In this document: positions 42,488 through 53,641 of the stretch, piece by piece
How the letters are laid out: every line of letters begins with the position of its first letter
Position numbering within the stretch: position 1 is the stretch's first letter
Source of the DNA: Aurantiacibacter rhizosphaerae
GTDB lineage: Bacteria; Pseudomonadota; Alphaproteobacteria; Sphingomonadales; Sphingomonadaceae
Direction: 5' to 3'
Assembly (NCBI RefSeq): GCF_009807005.1
Contig: NZ_WUBR01000001.1
Span: forward strand, 1,240,001 to 1,304,000
DNA length: 64,000 nucleotides
Position numbers and translations under genes: made by a program
The notes under the pieces: generated by a model
The model's database searches: none
What the model was told of the DNA's origin: nothing
The model's input: the letters and a program-made list of their open reading frames with translations, nothing else

Positions 42488-44326
42488 TCAATCCTGGTTG
42501 GAACGCTTGGCGCGCTTGCGCTCATGCGGATCGAGGTGGAGCTTGCGCAGACGGATGTTCTGAGGCGTGACTTCCACAATCTCGTCATCACCGATGTAGG
42601 CGATGGCCTGCTCCAGCGTCATCTTGCGCGGCGGGGTCAGGCGGATGCCCTCATCCTTGCCGCTGGCGCGGAAGTTGGTGAGCTGCTTGGATTTCAGCGG
42701 GTTCACTTCCAGATCGTCCGGCTTGGCATTCTCGCCGATGATCATGCCCTGATACAACTTTTCGCCCGGCGCGATGAACAATACGCCGCGCTCCTCGATG
42801 GTGTTCAGCGCGTAGGCCATGGCCTCACCCTGTTCCATGCTGATGAGAACGCCGTTCTGGCGACCGGAAATCTTGCCCTTGTAGGGGCCGTAGCTGTCGA
42901 ACAGGCGGTTCATGATGCCCGTGCCGCGCGTGTCAGACAGGAATTCACCGTGATAGCCGATCAGGCCGCGGCTGGGCGCGATGAAGGTAAGGCGCGTCTT
43001 GCCGCCGCCGCTGGGGCGCATTTCGGTCATCTCGGCCTTGCGCTGCGCCATTTTCTCCACAACCGTGCCGGAGAATTCGTCGTCCACGTCAACAACGACG
43101 GTTTCGTACGGCTCCATCCGCTGGCCGTCCTCTTCCTTGTAGAGGACGCGCGGGCGGCTGATGGAAAGTTCAAAGCCTTCGCGGCGCATGGTTTCGATCA
43201 GAACGCCAAGCTGCAATTCGCCGCGGCCTGCCACTTCGAAGGCATCCTTGCCGGCGGCCTCTGTAATGCGGATGGCGACGTTGCCTTCAGCCTCACGCTC
43301 CAGGCGATCGCGGATCACGCGGCTCTGAACCTTGTCGCCTTCGCGGCCCGCATAGGGGCTGTCGTTCACGGCAAAGGTCATGGAGAGGGTGGGCGGATCG
43401 ATGGGCGATGCGTGGATCGGCACGCTGACGTGCGGGGCGCACAGCGTGTTGGAAACGGTTGCATCCGTAAGGCCCGCGATGGCGACGATGTCGCCTGCCT
43501 TGGCGTGCAGCACGGGTTCGCGCTCCAGCCCGTTATAGGCGAAGACCTTGGTTGCGCGGCCGGATTCGACAAGGTTGCCGTTCACGTCCAGCGCCTTGAT
43601 CGGCATGCCGGTTTCCAGGCGGCCGCTTTCGATGCGGCCCGTCAGGATACGGCCGAGGAACGCGTCACGGTCCAGCAGGGTGGCCAGCATGGCAAATTCG
43701 CCATCGGGATCGAGATCGGGTGCGGGCACGTGGCTGACGATCAGCTCGAAAAGCGGGATCAGGTCACCCTCGCGCGCGTCGATATCCTCGCTGGCATAGC
43801 CGGAGCGGCCGGAGGCGTAGAGCACGGGGAAATCCAGCTGCTCGTCATTCGCGTCAAGATTCACGAACAGGTCGAACACCTCGTCCAGAACTTCTGCGGC
43901 GCGGGCATCCTGGCGATCGATCTTGTTGACGACCACGATGGGCTTCAGGCCCAGGCCCAGCGCCTTGCCGGTAACGAACTTGGTCTGCGGCATCGGGCCT
44001 TCGGCGGCGTCCACCAGCAGGATAACGCCGTCCACCATGCTGAGGATGCGCTCCACCTCGGCGCCGAAGTCGGCGTGGCCGGGCGTGTCGACGATGTTGA
44101 TGTGGTAGTTCTGCTGGCCACCGGGAGGCGCCCATTCCACGCTAGTGGGCTTGGCAAGAATGGTGATCCCGCGCTCCTGCTCCAGCTCGTTGGAATCCAT
44201 GGCGCGTTCTTCCACGCGCTCATTCTCGCGGAAGGTGCCGGACTGGCGGAACAATTGATCGACAAGAGTGGTTTTGCCGTGGTCGACGTGGGCGATGATC
44301 GCCACGTTGCGAAGAGGGGCGGACAT
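42488..44326 (-). CDS. typA: Ribosome-associated GTPase TypA/BipA
   Basis: A 612-residue translational GTPase. G1 is [13 protein letters not shown], switch II is DTPGHADFG, the NKID motif is in VVNKIDRQ, and RGITI is the effector loop. The C-terminal part has the EF-G-like domains and the BipA-specific tail ([22 protein letters not shown]). It joins the 50S subunit under stress and cold. ATG 44326 ([10 protein letters not shown]) gives normal length; the frame upstream lies in the divergent region. It is divergent from the third TonB receptor. Confidence 0.95.
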   Translation of the reverse strand: MSAPLRNVAIIAHVDHGKTTLVDQLFRQSGTFRENERVEERAMDSNELEQERGITILAKPTSVEWAPPGGQQNYHINIVDTPGHADFGAEVERILSMVDGVILLVDAAEGPMPQTKFVTGKALGLGLKPIVVVNKIDRQDARAAEVLDEVFDLFVNLDANDEQLDFPVLYASGRSGYASEDIDAREGDLIPLFELIVSHVPAPDLDPDGEFAMLATLLDRDAFLGRILTGRIESGRLETGMPIKALDVNGNLVESGRATKVFAYNGLEREPVLHAKAGDIVAIAGLTDATVSNTLCAPHVSVPIHASPIDPPTLSMTFAVNDSPYAGREGDKVQSRVIRDRLEREAEGNVAIRITEAAGKDAFEVAGRGELQLGVLIETMRREGFELSISRPRVLYKEEDGQRMEPYETVVVDVDDEFSGTVVEKMAQRKAEMTEMRPSGGGKTRLTFIAPSRGLIGYHGEFLSDTRGTGIMNRLFDSYGPYKGKISGRQNGVLISMEQGEAMAYALNTIEERGVLFIAPGEKLYQGMIIGENAKPDDLEVNPLKSKQLTNFRASGKDEGIRLTPPRKMTLEQAIAYIGDDEIVEVTPQNIRLRKLHLDPHERKRAKRSNQD

Positions 44327-44641
44327 AATCTGTGGTTTCCTGGGCTGTGCGAATGCAGAGGGGCGGGCGCTCAATGCTGCACCTGCGAATTGGCGCGCCG
44401 ATAGCCTAAGACTGGCTTCGCCGCAAGCGTATCTAGGAAGAGTTGCTTGACGTATACGTAAGATACCTCCATGTTGCGGAAATGCTACACAGGCGGTTTC
44501 TTCGGTAATCGGTGGTACCACGTTGATTGTACGAGGCCCCGCCAAGCTATAATAATACACTGCCTCGCAAGAAGGTCCTTGATAGCGATCGACATCACCG
44601 AAAGGGAGCGATCGGCTATCTTGGGAGAGATGGAGATTTTA
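44327..44641. other. Divergent intergenic region, typA and third TonB receptor
   Basis: This 315-bp gap contains no convincing gene. A perfect ACGTATACGT palindrome lies at 44450-44459, flanked by a GTATCT (44429-44434) / AGATAC (44461-44466) inverted pair. These could be operator half-sites for the receptor or typA. No -35/-10 pair is asserted. Confidence 0.4.
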
Positions 44642-47338
44642 ATGACCAGCATTACCGCCGGCCCCGCCGGTTTTACGCGCAAGTGCCTTTGTGGTGTCGC
44701 AGCCATCGCGCTCGTCGCTCCTGTTTCCGCCTATGCTCAGGCACAGGTCGACACGGTCGAACCTGTTGACGAGCCGGAGATGGCGCAGGGCAACAGCATC
44801 GTCGTTACCGCCACGAAGCGCGAACAGACGCTGCAGGAAATTCCGGTTGCCGTTTCTGTCACCACGGCAGAGACGCTGGACCGCGAACAGATCCGCGATC
44901 TGAAGGATCTGCAGTCCATCGTTCCATCGCTCCGCGTTACGCAGCTGCAAAGCTCCGCCAACACCAACTTTATTATCCGCGGCTTCGGCAATGGTGCCAA
45001 CAATGCGGGTATCGAACCTTCGGTCGGCGTGTTTATCGACAACGTCTATCGCAGCCGCTCCGCCTCCCAGATCAGCGATCTGCCCAATGTCAGCCGCATC
45101 GAAGTGCTGCGCGGGCCGCAGTCCACGCTGTTCGGCAAGAACGCCTCGGCGGGCATTATCTCGATGGTGACGTCCGAACCGTCCTTCAATCTCGAAGGCA
45201 CGGCCGAAGTTTCCTACGGCAATTATGATGCCATGGTTGCCCGCGGATATATCACCGGCCCCCTGGGAGAAAATGTTGCAGCCAGCTTCGCCGCCGGCAT
45301 CAACAAGCGCGACGGTTACAATTATGACCCCGCTTCGGACACCACGACGAACGAGCGTGATCGCTGGTTCGTGCGCGGACAGCTGCTGTTCGACAATGCC
45401 GAGAATTTCAGCGCCCGCATCATCGCCGATTATGACCGGATCAATGAAAACTGCTGCGGCGTTGTAAATATTCAGCCGTCTTCCTTCACCCAGGCCATCC
45501 AGGCCGTTGGCGGACAGGTAAACGCCCCGGCGGACGCCTTTGACGGGATCGTGTACAACAACTTCCCGTCCACCAACGATGTGAAGAACTACGGCCTCTC
45601 GGCGCAGCTCGATTATGATGTGAGTGATGACGTCGCGCTCACCTCCATCACATCCTACCGCGAAACGCGCGGCGATTTCGGCCAGGACGTGGATTTCACC
45701 TCCGGCGATCTGTTGCAGCGTTTTAACGAGCAGGCGCTGGATACCTTCACCCAGGAATTCCGTGTTAGCGGTGACTGGGATCGGATCAGCGCGCTGGCCG
45801 GTGTGTTCTACTTCAATGAATCCGTGATCGAAAACCAGACCGTGAACTACGGCCAGGATTTCCGTCCGTTCGCCAACGTGCTGACCACGCAATTGCTGGG
45901 CCAGTCACTGACGCAGGCCGAAGGGCTGATCGGCGCGCTTTCGGGCAATCCGGCGCAGTTCATCGGCACCTTCTTTGCACCCGGCAGAGTGGAGGGCGGC
46001 CAATTCACGCTCGACAACGAATCCGTGTCGCTGTTCTCGCAGGTCGATTTCGAGATTGTAGACGGCCTGACGCTGACGCTGGGCGGCAATTACACGATGG
46101 ACGAGAAGACCGGCACGACCGATTACCAGTCGTTCGGCACCTTCTCCAACATCGATCTGGTGACCGTGGGCAACCGCGCCATCGTGGCGCAGGGCATTGC
46201 CAACCAGGTCGGCGCGGCATTGATGCTGGGCCGTCCAGCTACGCAGGCCGAAATTCAGGCTTTCGCCACTGGCATGAGCCCGGCTGGCGCAGCAGGTGCG
46301 GCGGCGTTCCCCACCATCCAGGCAGGCGTGCAGGCATTTGCGAATGCCAATGATGCAAACCCTGCTGTAAACCCGCTGTTGCAGGCGCAGGCGTTGCAGA
46401 ACTTCCCGCGCTTCGTGAACATCCCCAACGTGGTGGAAAGCGGCAAGACGGATGACAAGGATTTCTCCTACACCGCGCGCCTTGCTTATGACATCAACCC
46501 GGACCTCAACATCTACGCAAGCTATGCGACAGGCTTCAAGGCAAGCTCCTTTGCCCTGAGCCGTGACAGTCGCCCGGCGCGCGCTGATGCGGCGGCCTTG
46601 GCTGCGGCGGGTCTGCTGCGCAACAACCAGACATTCGGCAGCCGCTTTGCCGGGCCGGAGGAATCGAAGGTTATCGAAGTTGGCCTGAAGGGCAACTGGG
46701 GTGACTATTCGGCAAACCTCACCGGTTTCCGTCAGGATATCGATGGCTTCCAGTCCAACGTCTTCACCGGCACGGGCTTCTTCCTGGCAAACGCCGGCAA
46801 GCAGCGCACCTATGGCGTGGAATTCGAAGGCACGGCCAACCCGGTCGATCCGCTGACGTTGAGCCTGGCTGTAACCTGGCTGGATCCAAGCTATGTCAGC
46901 TTCCCGCTGTCGCCCTTCGGAGACATTTCGGGCACGACCCCTGCGGGTATTCCTGAATGGTCCGTGGTGATCGGCGGCCAGTATGCGCAGCCGATGGGCA
47001 ATGGCGATGAACTGATCCTGCGCTCCACCTATGCCTACGAATCCGAAGTGCAGATCGTGGATGGCCTGCCGGGCTTCCTTGACCGGACATTGCCCGACGG
47101 CGGTAAGGCTCAGGCGCTGGCCGCAGCCACGCCTTTTACCCGCCAGGTGGACGAGCTTTCGGCATCATTGACCTATGTCTTTGACGAGCCGGGCATCGAA
47201 CTTTCGGTGTGGGGTCGTAACCTGCTGGACGATCGTTACTTCCTGTCGATCTTCGATTCCCCGGCACAACCGGGATCGATCTCCGCCTATCCGAACCAGC
47301 CGCGTACCTATGGCGCGACGGCAAAGGTCCGCTTCTAG
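44642..47338 (+). CDS. TonB-dependent outer-membrane receptor (third)
   Basis: An 898-residue receptor. The signal ends at APVSAYAQ. The plug opens with NSIVVTATKREQTLQEIPVA, with the YRSRSASQISDLPNVSRIEVLRG and STLFGKNASAG strings; the barrel ends in YGATAKVRF. GGAG at 44633-44636 precedes ATG 44642; another in-frame ATG at 44630 is possible. It stands apart from the catabolic cluster, so its ligand may be unrelated. It is followed by a strong terminator. Confidence 0.93.
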   Translation: MTSITAGPAGFTRKCLCGVAAIALVAPVSAYAQAQVDTVEPVDEPEMAQGNSIVVTATKREQTLQEIPVAVSVTTAETLDREQIRDLKDLQSIVPSLRVTQLQSSANTNFIIRGFGNGANNAGIEPSVGVFIDNVYRSRSASQISDLPNVSRIEVLRGPQSTLFGKNASAGIISMVTSEPSFNLEGTAEVSYGNYDAMVARGYITGPLGENVAASFAAGINKRDGYNYDPASDTTTNERDRWFVRGQLLFDNAENFSARIIADYDRINENCCGVVNIQPSSFTQAIQAVGGQVNAPADAFDGIVYNNFPSTNDVKNYGLSAQLDYDVSDDVALTSITSYRETRGDFGQDVDFTSGDLLQRFNEQALDTFTQEFRVSGDWDRISALAGVFYFNESVIENQTVNYGQDFRPFANVLTTQLLGQSLTQAEGLIGALSGNPAQFIGTFFAPGRVEGGQFTLDNESVSLFSQVDFEIVDGLTLTLGGNYTMDEKTGTTDYQSFGTFSNIDLVTVGNRAIVAQGIANQVGAALMLGRPATQAEIQAFATGMSPAGAAGAAAFPTIQAGVQAFANANDANPAVNPLLQAQALQNFPRFVNIPNVVESGKTDDKDFSYTARLAYDINPDLNIYASYATGFKASSFALSRDSRPARADAAALAAAGLLRNNQTFGSRFAGPEESKVIEVGLKGNWGDYSANLTGFRQDIDGFQSNVFTGTGFFLANAGKQRTYGVEFEGTANPVDPLTLSLAVTWLDPSYVSFPLSPFGDISGTTPAGIPEWSVVIGGQYAQPMGNGDELILRSTYAYESEVQIVDGLPGFLDRTLPDGGKAQALAAATPFTRQVDELSASLTYVFDEPGIELSVWGRNLLDDRYFLSIFDSPAQPGSISAYPNQPRTYGATAKVRF

Positions 47339-47366
47339 ACAGAAGCAGCTTGCGAAAAACGGGAAA

Positions 47367-47391
47367 GGGGGCCTTCGCGGCCCCCTTTTTT
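47367..47391 (+). terminator. Rho-independent terminator after the third TonB receptor
   Basis: GGGGGCC (47367-47373) pairs with GGCCCCC (47379-47385) around a 5-nt loop, and a T6 tract follows directly. Confidence 0.9.
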
Positions 47392-47467
47392 GTGTCCACA
47401 GCTTGCCATGCACGATGAATTGTGATGCTTTTCCAACAGTGAGGGATTTGCAAAGGGGGATTGAATT

Positions 47468-47947
47468 GTGCAATTTGCAGGCTTCTGGATCAGGGTCGGT
47501 GCCTATCTGATCGACGCCATACTCCTGGCGATATTCATCTATCTTTTTCAAAGCCTCACCGGCATCAACATGGGCGCCAGCTACAGCGCGAACATGGGGG
47601 ATCTGTCCGCAGCAGGCGGGGAGGATGTTGCATCTCCGCTGGGCTCCGTCATCAGCTTCCTGATCTATCTTGTCTATTTCGCCGGACTGGAAAGTTCTGC
47701 CTGGCAGGCCACCGTGGGCAAGAAAGCCCTGGGCCTGATCGTGGTGGATACCAGCGGCAATCGCATTTCCTTCCTGCGCGCATTGGGCCGGTTTTTCGGG
47801 CGGCTACTTTCGGCCATCATTTTGATGATCGGCTACATCATGGTGGCGTTTACAGAAAAGAAGCAGGGCCTGCACGATAAGTTGGCCAGCACTTATGTGC
47901 TGAAGGGCCAGCCGGGCGAGTATTCGACAGCTGGCGTATTCGAATAA
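47468..47947 (+). CDS. RDD-family membrane protein
   Basis: A 159-residue inner-membrane protein of the RDD family. FWIRVGAYLIDAIL contains the Arg and Asp of the family name, TVGKKALGLIVVDTSG is the conserved mid-section, and KQGLHDKLASTYVL closes the domain. The GTG start has AGGGGGA at good spacing. RDD proteins have three helices and unclear, possibly transport-related, functions. It is followed 34 bp later by a DUF805 gene. Confidence 0.88.
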   Translation: MQFAGFWIRVGAYLIDAILLAIFIYLFQSLTGINMGASYSANMGDLSAAGGEDVASPLGSVISFLIYLVYFAGLESSAWQATVGKKALGLIVVDTSGNRISFLRALGRFFGRLLSAIILMIGYIMVAFTEKKQGLHDKLASTYVLKGQPGEYSTAGVFE

Positions 47948-47981
47948 CCGCGCTGAGATACGAGAGGGGCACGCAGCTGTA

Positions 47982-48479
47982 ATGTCGAATTCTGTACTGG
48001 ACTGGATGATCCTGCCGCTGCGGCGCTATGCCGATTTTCGCGGGCGCTCGCGGAGGGCGGAGTTCTGGTGGTGGACGCTGCTGTATTACATCATCACCGC
48101 CGTGCTGCTCGCTATCACGTTTTCCGGTTTTCCTTGGGAGGCGATAATCAATGAAAGCCTGGCCCCGGACTTGATTGAAGACGACCCGTTCGAGGTGTTT
48201 GGCGCTGGCCTGTGGGTCGGGGCGGGGCTCTATGGCCTGTTTTTCCTTGCCACATTCATTCCCAATCTGGCCGTCACCGTGCGCCGCCTGCATGATCGCG
48301 GAATGTCGGGGTGGTGGTATGGCGGATTGCTGATCGCGAGTTTTATTCCCGTCATCGATATGCTGGCGTTCTTTGGTTATATCGCCCTGTTCATCATCTG
48401 CATCCTGCCGGGGCAGGAGGGGGCGAACCGCTGGGGCCCTGATCCAAAGGACCCGTCGCAGGCCTCCGTCTTCGCTTAG
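47982..48479 (+). CDS. DUF805 membrane protein
   Basis: A 165-residue membrane protein. RYADFRGRSRRAEFWWWTLL is the DUF805 N-terminal signature, and VTVRRLHDRGMSGWW the second. Four hydrophobic segments are present. Function unknown. GAGAGGGGC precedes ATG 47982. The stop overlaps that of the convergent ABC permease gene by 4 bp. Confidence 0.9.
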   Translation: MSNSVLDWMILPLRRYADFRGRSRRAEFWWWTLLYYIITAVLLAITFSGFPWEAIINESLAPDLIEDDPFEVFGAGLWVGAGLYGLFFLATFIPNLAVTVRRLHDRGMSGWWYGGLLIASFIPVIDMLAFFGYIALFIICILPGQEGANRWGPDPKDPSQASVFA

Positions 48480-50983
48480 AGCGAGCGCAGGGTCTGCGCC
48501 GGACGGGCCCGCAGCAGTGGCAGCGAGGCGGCCAGAGCAAAGGCCAGCACCAGCACCAGCCCGCCGCCCAGCACGGCAAGGATTTCCGCCCAATCGGGCA
48601 GCCAATCGAATTCGAACATTTGCACGATTACCAGCCACGCAACGCCCGTGCCCAGTGCCAGCGCAACGATGGCCAGAACGGCGGCCAGCAGCCCGAACTC
48701 TGCAAATTGCAAGGCCAGCAGTTGGCGGCGGCTGGCGCCCAGCACGCGCAGGATCACGGTGTCGTAAATCCGAGCGGCACGGGCGGCGGCAATCGCGCCC
48801 AGCAGCACGGCAATGCCCGCCAGCACCGCCACGGAAGCGGCGGCCAGGATAGCCAGCGATACCTGGTCCAGTATGGTGCGGGCTTCGGTCAGCAAGGGCC
48901 CGACCTCGATCACGCTGGAGGATGGAAAGGCCGTGACGAGGGTGCGCAGCAAGCCCTGTGCCGTGGTCCCTTCGGGAAGCTCTATCGTCGCAGCCAGATT
49001 GTGCGGCGCGTTCTCAAACGTGTTGGCGGAAAAGACCCAGACATTGTTGAAGCCAAGGCTCTCCCAATCGATGCGGCGGGTGTTTGCCACGCGGGCAGAG
49101 AACGCCACTCCCAGCACGTTGATGTCAATCCTGTCGCCAATGGAGATGCCGGCAGCCTCCGCCAGCTCCTCGTCAACGGATACCAGCGGTTCTCCGTCGT
49201 AGCCTTCATCCCACCATTCGCCTGATGTCACCACATTGCCTTCGGGCACGGTGTCCGAATAGGTGAGGCCGCGTTCGCCGCGCAGGCCCCATGTGCCCTC
49301 GCGCTCCTCCATCTCGTCCACGTGGGTCATGGCGTCTTCCGGGCCGAAGGCGGTGATCGCGCCGCGCAGGGTGGGCACGGTCTGCACCAAGGCATCGGGT
49401 GCGCTTTCGCTCACCAGGCTGCGGAACTGGTCCACCCCGTCACGTGGCACGTCCAGCACGAAATAGTCCGGGGCCTGCGCAGGCACGGATTGCCGGATAT
49501 TGCCATCGAGGCTGGATTGCACCGCCGCCAGCAGCACGAATGCAGAAAGGCCAAAGCCCAGCGCGGTGACCAGCGATCCGGTCGCCGCTCCCGGTCGGTG
49601 GAGATTGGCCACGGCAGCGCGCAAGATCGGATCGGACGGGCGAGGGACGCGGGAGGCGGCCCAGCGGATCGCGCGGCCCAGCAGCGCCAGGAAACCCAGA
49701 ATGGCGGCAGACCCGCCAAGGAACATCGCCGTCAGCAGCGGATTTGCCGAGCCTACCAGCGCCAGCGCCACGATGGCGGCAATGCCAAGCCCCACGGGCA
49801 GCGCCGCGCCGCGCCATTGCTGCGCCAGCGGGGAAACGCGCGAACGCATCAGCGCCATTGCCGGAAATTTCTTTGCGCGGGCAAGGGGAGGGGCCGCGAA
49901 CACCAGCGCCACCAGCAGGCCGAACGCGGCAGCGCGCAGCAAGGCCAGCGGATCGAACACAAAGGCCGTGGAGACGGGCAACAAGGAGCCAAGCGCACCG
50001 GCAAGCAGCGGCGTGACCAGCACACCGGCCAGCAGGCCTGCCAGGGCACCGACAGAGGCAGCGATGCCGATTTCCAGCGCATAGATGCGATTGATGTCGC
50101 GCGATGTTGCACCCAGGATTTTCAGCGTGGCAATCGAATTGCGCCGCGCCTCAAGGTACGAATTCACCCCGCCGCCAATGCCGATCCCGGCAATCACCAA
50201 CGCGGCCAGCCCTACGAGCGTCAGAAATTCGCCCATGCGGCTGACAAAGCGATCCGCGCCGGGGGAGGCACGGTTACGTGTGCGGATATCAAACGGACTG
50301 TCAGGAAAGGCTTCCTGCAATGCCTCTGCCGCTTCATCGGGATCCTGCTGACCGTCAAAGGCGACGCGGGTCTTGGTCTGGAACATGGCGCCGGGCGCCA
50401 CCAGTCCGGCAGCTTCGGGCAGGCTGCTGGGCACGATAACCGTCTGGCCAAGGGCAAAGCCTTCGGAAAGCCGGTCCGGCTCCTCTGCAATGATGCCCGC
50501 CACGCTCACCTGCTCGGTGCCCAGCGAGAAGCTGTCTCCGGGCTCCACGCCCAGCCGCTCTGCCGCGCCGGCGGCGAGATATGCCTCGCCTTCCTGCGGT
50601 GCGCCTGCGGCGCTGCCATCCTGCAGCAAAAGCGTGCCGTACATGGGATAATTGTCTGCAACCGCCTTCATCTCCACCGGAACGGCAGCATCCGGCGTGG
50701 TGGCCATGGCCTGCAGGCGATAGCCGGGAGAGGTGGTGCCAAGCCCTTCCAGATAGGCCATTTCTGCGTCGCTGGGCATGCGCTGCCACAGCTCCACTTC
50801 CAGATCGCCGCCCAGGATCGCCTGCCCTTGGCCGTTCAATTCACCCTGAATGGCCGACGTCAGGCTGCCGATCGCCGCCAGGGCGCCCACGCCCAGGAAG
50901 AGGCACACCAGCAGCAGCCGCAGGCCGCGAAAGCCGCTGCCAAGGTCGCGCTTGGCGATGATCCAGGCCTGTCCCCAGCCCAT
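48476..50983 (-). CDS. ABC transporter permease, FtsX/YbbP type
   Basis: An 835-residue permease of the MacB/FtsX superfamily with two FtsX-like membrane blocks and large periplasmic domains. Helices are visible near [35 protein letters not shown], at the centre, and in a C-terminal trio ([20 protein letters not shown]). It resembles E. coli YbbP rather than LolC by size and by context. ATG 50983 lies 4 bp after the ATPase stop, so the two are coupled. An upstream in-frame start would overlap the ATPase gene. Confidence 0.9.
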   Translation of the reverse strand: MGWGQAWIIAKRDLGSGFRGLRLLLVCLFLGVGALAAIGSLTSAIQGELNGQGQAILGGDLEVELWQRMPSDAEMAYLEGLGTTSPGYRLQAMATTPDAAVPVEMKAVADNYPMYGTLLLQDGSAAGAPQEGEAYLAAGAAERLGVEPGDSFSLGTEQVSVAGIIAEEPDRLSEGFALGQTVIVPSSLPEAAGLVAPGAMFQTKTRVAFDGQQDPDEAAEALQEAFPDSPFDIRTRNRASPGADRFVSRMGEFLTLVGLAALVIAGIGIGGGVNSYLEARRNSIATLKILGATSRDINRIYALEIGIAASVGALAGLLAGVLVTPLLAGALGSLLPVSTAFVFDPLALLRAAAFGLLVALVFAAPPLARAKKFPAMALMRSRVSPLAQQWRGAALPVGLGIAAIVALALVGSANPLLTAMFLGGSAAILGFLALLGRAIRWAASRVPRPSDPILRAAVANLHRPGAATGSLVTALGFGLSAFVLLAAVQSSLDGNIRQSVPAQAPDYFVLDVPRDGVDQFRSLVSESAPDALVQTVPTLRGAITAFGPEDAMTHVDEMEEREGTWGLRGERGLTYSDTVPEGNVVTSGEWWDEGYDGEPLVSVDEELAEAAGISIGDRIDINVLGVAFSARVANTRRIDWESLGFNNVWVFSANTFENAPHNLAATIELPEGTTAQGLLRTLVTAFPSSSVIEVGPLLTEARTILDQVSLAILAAASVAVLAGIAVLLGAIAAARAARIYDTVILRVLGASRRQLLALQFAEFGLLAAVLAIVALALGTGVAWLVIVQMFEFDWLPDWAEILAVLGGGLVLVLAFALAASLPLLRARPAQTLRSL

Positions 50984-50987
50984 GTGC

Positions 50988-51713
50988 TCAGGCAGCCCCG
51001 ATCGTCTTTGTTTCGTCCGAAGCGATCTTTCCATCGCCCAGCGTCACCACGCGGTTGCACATATCGGCCAGGTGTTTGTCATGGGTTATGATAACCAGCG
51101 TGGCGCCGGTTTCCTCGCGTCGGCGGAACAGCACGTCCACCACGCTATCGCCGGTGCTGGCATCAAGATTGCCGGTAGGCTCATCGGCAAAGATCAGCGG
51201 CGGGCGCGGCGCGATGGCGCGGGCGATGGCCACGCGCTGCTGCTCTCCGCCGGAAAGCTGCGCCGGGTAATGGGTGAGGCGATGGCCAAGGCCGACCGAT
51301 TCAAGTTCTTCCCCGGCACGGTCCCACGCGCCCTTGTTGCCCGAAAGCTCCATCGGCGTGGCCACGTTCTCTATCGCGGTCATGGTGGGCAGCAGGTGGA
51401 ATGCCTGCAGCACGATGCCGATGCGCCCGCGCCGGGCCATGGCCAGCGCGTCCTCGTCCAGCGCGGTGAAATCTTCTCCCGCCACGATAAGAGAGCCGGA
51501 CGTTGCCTGCTCCAACCCGGAAAGCACCGCCATCAGAGAGCTTTTCCCGCTGCCCGACGGGCCCAGCAGGGCCACCGTTTCGCCGGGCATCACTTCAAGA
51601 TCGATCCCCCGCAGGATTTCAACCACGGCAGCACCTTCGCCAAGGGTAAGGCGCAGGTTTTTCGCGGCGATTACGGGATTTGCGATGTCGGAACTGGTCA
51701 TAGGGCTTGTCAC
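50988..51713 (-). CDS. ABC transporter ATP-binding protein, YbbA/LolD type
   Basis: A 241-residue ATPase. Walker A is [11 protein letters not shown], the signature is [14 protein letters not shown], Walker B is [12 protein letters not shown], and the switch His is in VIITHDK. It pairs with the permease downstream. The start may be 51713 or the next ATG (MTSSD, 51701). The arrangement ybbA-ybbP divergent from tesA matches enteric gene order. Substrate of this exporter class is not known with certainty. Confidence 0.92.
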   Translation of the reverse strand: MTSPMTSSDIANPVIAAKNLRLTLGEGAAVVEILRGIDLEVMPGETVALLGPSGSGKSSLMAVLSGLEQATSGSLIVAGEDFTALDEDALAMARRGRIGIVLQAFHLLPTMTAIENVATPMELSGNKGAWDRAGEELESVGLGHRLTHYPAQLSGGEQQRVAIARAIAPRPPLIFADEPTGNLDASTGDSVVDVLFRRREETGATLVIITHDKHLADMCNRVVTLGDGKIASDETKTIGAA

Positions 51714-51737
51714 CGGGCGGCGATGACATAGCTATGG

Positions 51738-52496
51738 GTGATGAGCAAGCCAGTCCTAAGTCGGTGGCATAGCGCCATTCGCGCTTCGTCGATCACCATT
51801 CCTGCCGCGCTGGCCCTGTCCGCTTGCGCGGAAGAAGCGCCGGTAACGCCGCCGGAACCCACCGCCAGCACGGCATCGTCGGTGGAGGACCCCTTGCCCG
51901 TGATGGGGCCGGAACGTGTGATCCTGGGCTTTGGGGATAGCCTGATGGCGGGTTACCAGGTGGAAGAAGCGCAAGGCTATCCTGAAACGCTGGAGCGCGC
52001 CCTGCGCGGCAAGGGCATCAATGCCCGCGTGATCGATGCAGGCGTATCGGGCGATACCACCGCCGCCGGTGCGCAGCGCATCGCCTTCGTGCTGGATAAC
52101 AACGCCGACAAGACGATAGACCTCGCCATTATCGAACTGGGCGGGAATGATCTGTTGCGCGGTATCCCGGTAGAGCAGACCCGCGCCAACCTCTCCGCCA
52201 TTATCGAGGAAGTGCAATCGCGCGATATCCCGATCATCCTGATGGGCATGCGCGCGCCGCCCAATCTGGGCGCGGATTTCGTCGGCCAGTTTGACGGCAT
52301 CTATACCGATCTTGCCAGCCAGTATGGCACCGCGCTGGTGCCGTTCTTTATGGAGCCACTGTTTCAAAACCCCGACCTGTTCCAGGGGGACCGCGTTCAT
52401 CCCACCGCGCAGGGTATCGAGGAAATGGTGAATGCCACGGTGGACGATGTTGCGGCGGCTCTGCCGGAACAGACGGGGCCAGAAAAGACGGATTAA
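51738..52496 (+). CDS. tesA: SGNH-family arylesterase/thioesterase I-like lipoprotein
   Basis: A 252-residue SGNH hydrolase related to E. coli TesA. GFGDSLMAGY is the GDSL block with the nucleophilic Ser, GVSGDTT holds the Gly, GGNDLLRG the Asn, and DRVHPTAQG the catalytic Asp-x-x-His. An N-terminal hydrophobic stretch ends in LSAC, so it is a lipoprotein, followed by a Pro/Thr/Ser-rich linker. It is divergent from the YbbA-like gene by 24 bp, and its stop overlaps the recF stop by 4 bp. Acyl-ester or thioester substrates are likely. Confidence 0.88.
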   Translation: MMSKPVLSRWHSAIRASSITIPAALALSACAEEAPVTPPEPTASTASSVEDPLPVMGPERVILGFGDSLMAGYQVEEAQGYPETLERALRGKGINARVIDAGVSGDTTAAGAQRIAFVLDNNADKTIDLAIIELGGNDLLRGIPVEQTRANLSAIIEEVQSRDIPIILMGMRAPPNLGADFVGQFDGIYTDLASQYGTALVPFFMEPLFQNPDLFQGDRVHPTAQGIEEMVNATVDDVAAALPEQTGPEKTD

Positions 52497-53578
52497 AGCC
52501 GTTCCACCGCGCCGCCGGTAACGCGCCAGACGGCGGCTTCTTCCAGTATCGCTTCGAACGGCGCAGGCTCCGTGCCTGTCAGCCACACCTGCGTGCCGCT
52601 GTCGCGCAGCCTTGCGAACAGCGCCTCCCTGCGCACGGGATCGAGATGCGCGGCCACTTCATCCAGCAAGAGCACGCCGGGCCGACCGCGCGCGGCCAGT
52701 TCCGCATGGGCCAGCGTAATAGCCACCAGCATGGCCTTTTGCTCGCCTGTCGAACACTCGGCGGCCGGCATGTCCTTGCCTGCCATGGTGACGCCAAGCT
52801 CGTCTCTATGCGGGCCGGACAAGGTGCGTTGGGCCGCGCGGTCCCGGCTGCGGTTCTCTCGCAACTGGGCGGCCAGATCGGCCTGCGTCAATGCGCCGCC
52901 GGGGCAGTATGACAGCAGGGGATGCGCGAAGGGTGCCTCAGGCAGTTCTGTCAGCCGCGCGGTGAGAGCGCCCACCAGCCGCGCGCGTCCCTGCGCCAGC
53001 CCGGCACCCACAAGTGCCATCTGCGTTTCGATGGAATCGAGCCAGGATGGGTCCGGCTCCATATCGTCAGACAACAGCTTGTTGCGTTCGCGCAAGGCCG
53101 CTTCATAGCGGCTGGCATTGCGCGCATGCTCCGGCTCCAGCGCCACGGCCAGCCTGTCCATATACCGCCGCCGCGTGCCTGCGCTTTCGGCAAACAGGCG
53201 GTCCATCGCCGGGGTCAGCCAGCCCACGGCCAGCCATTCGCCCAGGCTGATGGCACTGGCCTCCGCGCCGTTGACCTGCACGATCCGCCTGCCGGGGCGA
53301 TCCGCCGCCATGCCCGTGCCCAGCTTCACAGGCTCCGCCTCGTCGCGCGTATCCAGGGTAACGCTGGCCGCGAAGCCGCCCTGTCCGGCGTGCCCCGCCA
53401 TATCCGCCAGCGCGGCGCGGCGCATGCCCCTGCCGGGCGCGAACAGCGATAATGCCTCCAGAATATTGGTTTTGCCGGCGCCGTTTTCCCCCACCAACAG
53501 GTTCAGCTGGCGCGTGTGGTCCAGCTGCGTTCCGGCGTGGTTGCGGAAGGTGGAAAGGGTGATGCGATCAAGCGCCAT
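52493..53578 (-). CDS. recF: DNA replication and repair protein RecF
   Basis: A 361-residue SMC-like ATPase that loads RecA at gaps. Walker A is GENGAGKTNILEAL, the signature is STGEQKAMLV, and Walker B is LLLDEVAAHLD; the D-loop Asp-His-Glu segment is LSGPHRDEL. ATG 53578 (MALDRITL) is preferred to a start 12 nt upstream. It is not next to dnaA/dnaN here, so this is not an origin region. Confidence 0.95.
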   Translation of the reverse strand: MALDRITLSTFRNHAGTQLDHTRQLNLLVGENGAGKTNILEALSLFAPGRGMRRAALADMAGHAGQGGFAASVTLDTRDEAEPVKLGTGMAADRPGRRIVQVNGAEASAISLGEWLAVGWLTPAMDRLFAESAGTRRRYMDRLAVALEPEHARNASRYEAALRERNKLLSDDMEPDPSWLDSIETQMALVGAGLAQGRARLVGALTARLTELPEAPFAHPLLSYCPGGALTQADLAAQLRENRSRDRAAQRTLSGPHRDELGVTMAGKDMPAAECSTGEQKAMLVAITLAHAELAARGRPGVLLLDEVAAHLDPVRREALFARLRDSGTQVWLTGTEPAPFEAILEEAAVWRVTGGAVERL

Positions 53579-53641
53579 GGTATCGCGCAAACCCTATGCG
53601 AGGGTGCGGCATCGCGCCACACTAAATCCCGATCCCATAGG

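Noticed and set aside
42524-44404. 626-residue open frame on the plus strand opposite typA
   Set aside because: typA has complete GTPase motifs on the other strand; the antisense frame is a composition artefact.
49322-51091. 589-residue open frame on the plus strand opposite the ABC permease
   Set aside because: The permease and ATPase genes are full length with motifs; the antisense protein is rich in Arg/Gln/Gly/His without domains.
52493-53578. recF as a sign of the replication origin
   Set aside because: No dnaA, dnaN or gyrB gene nearby and no DnaA-box cluster noticed; recF is detached from the origin in many alphaproteobacteria.
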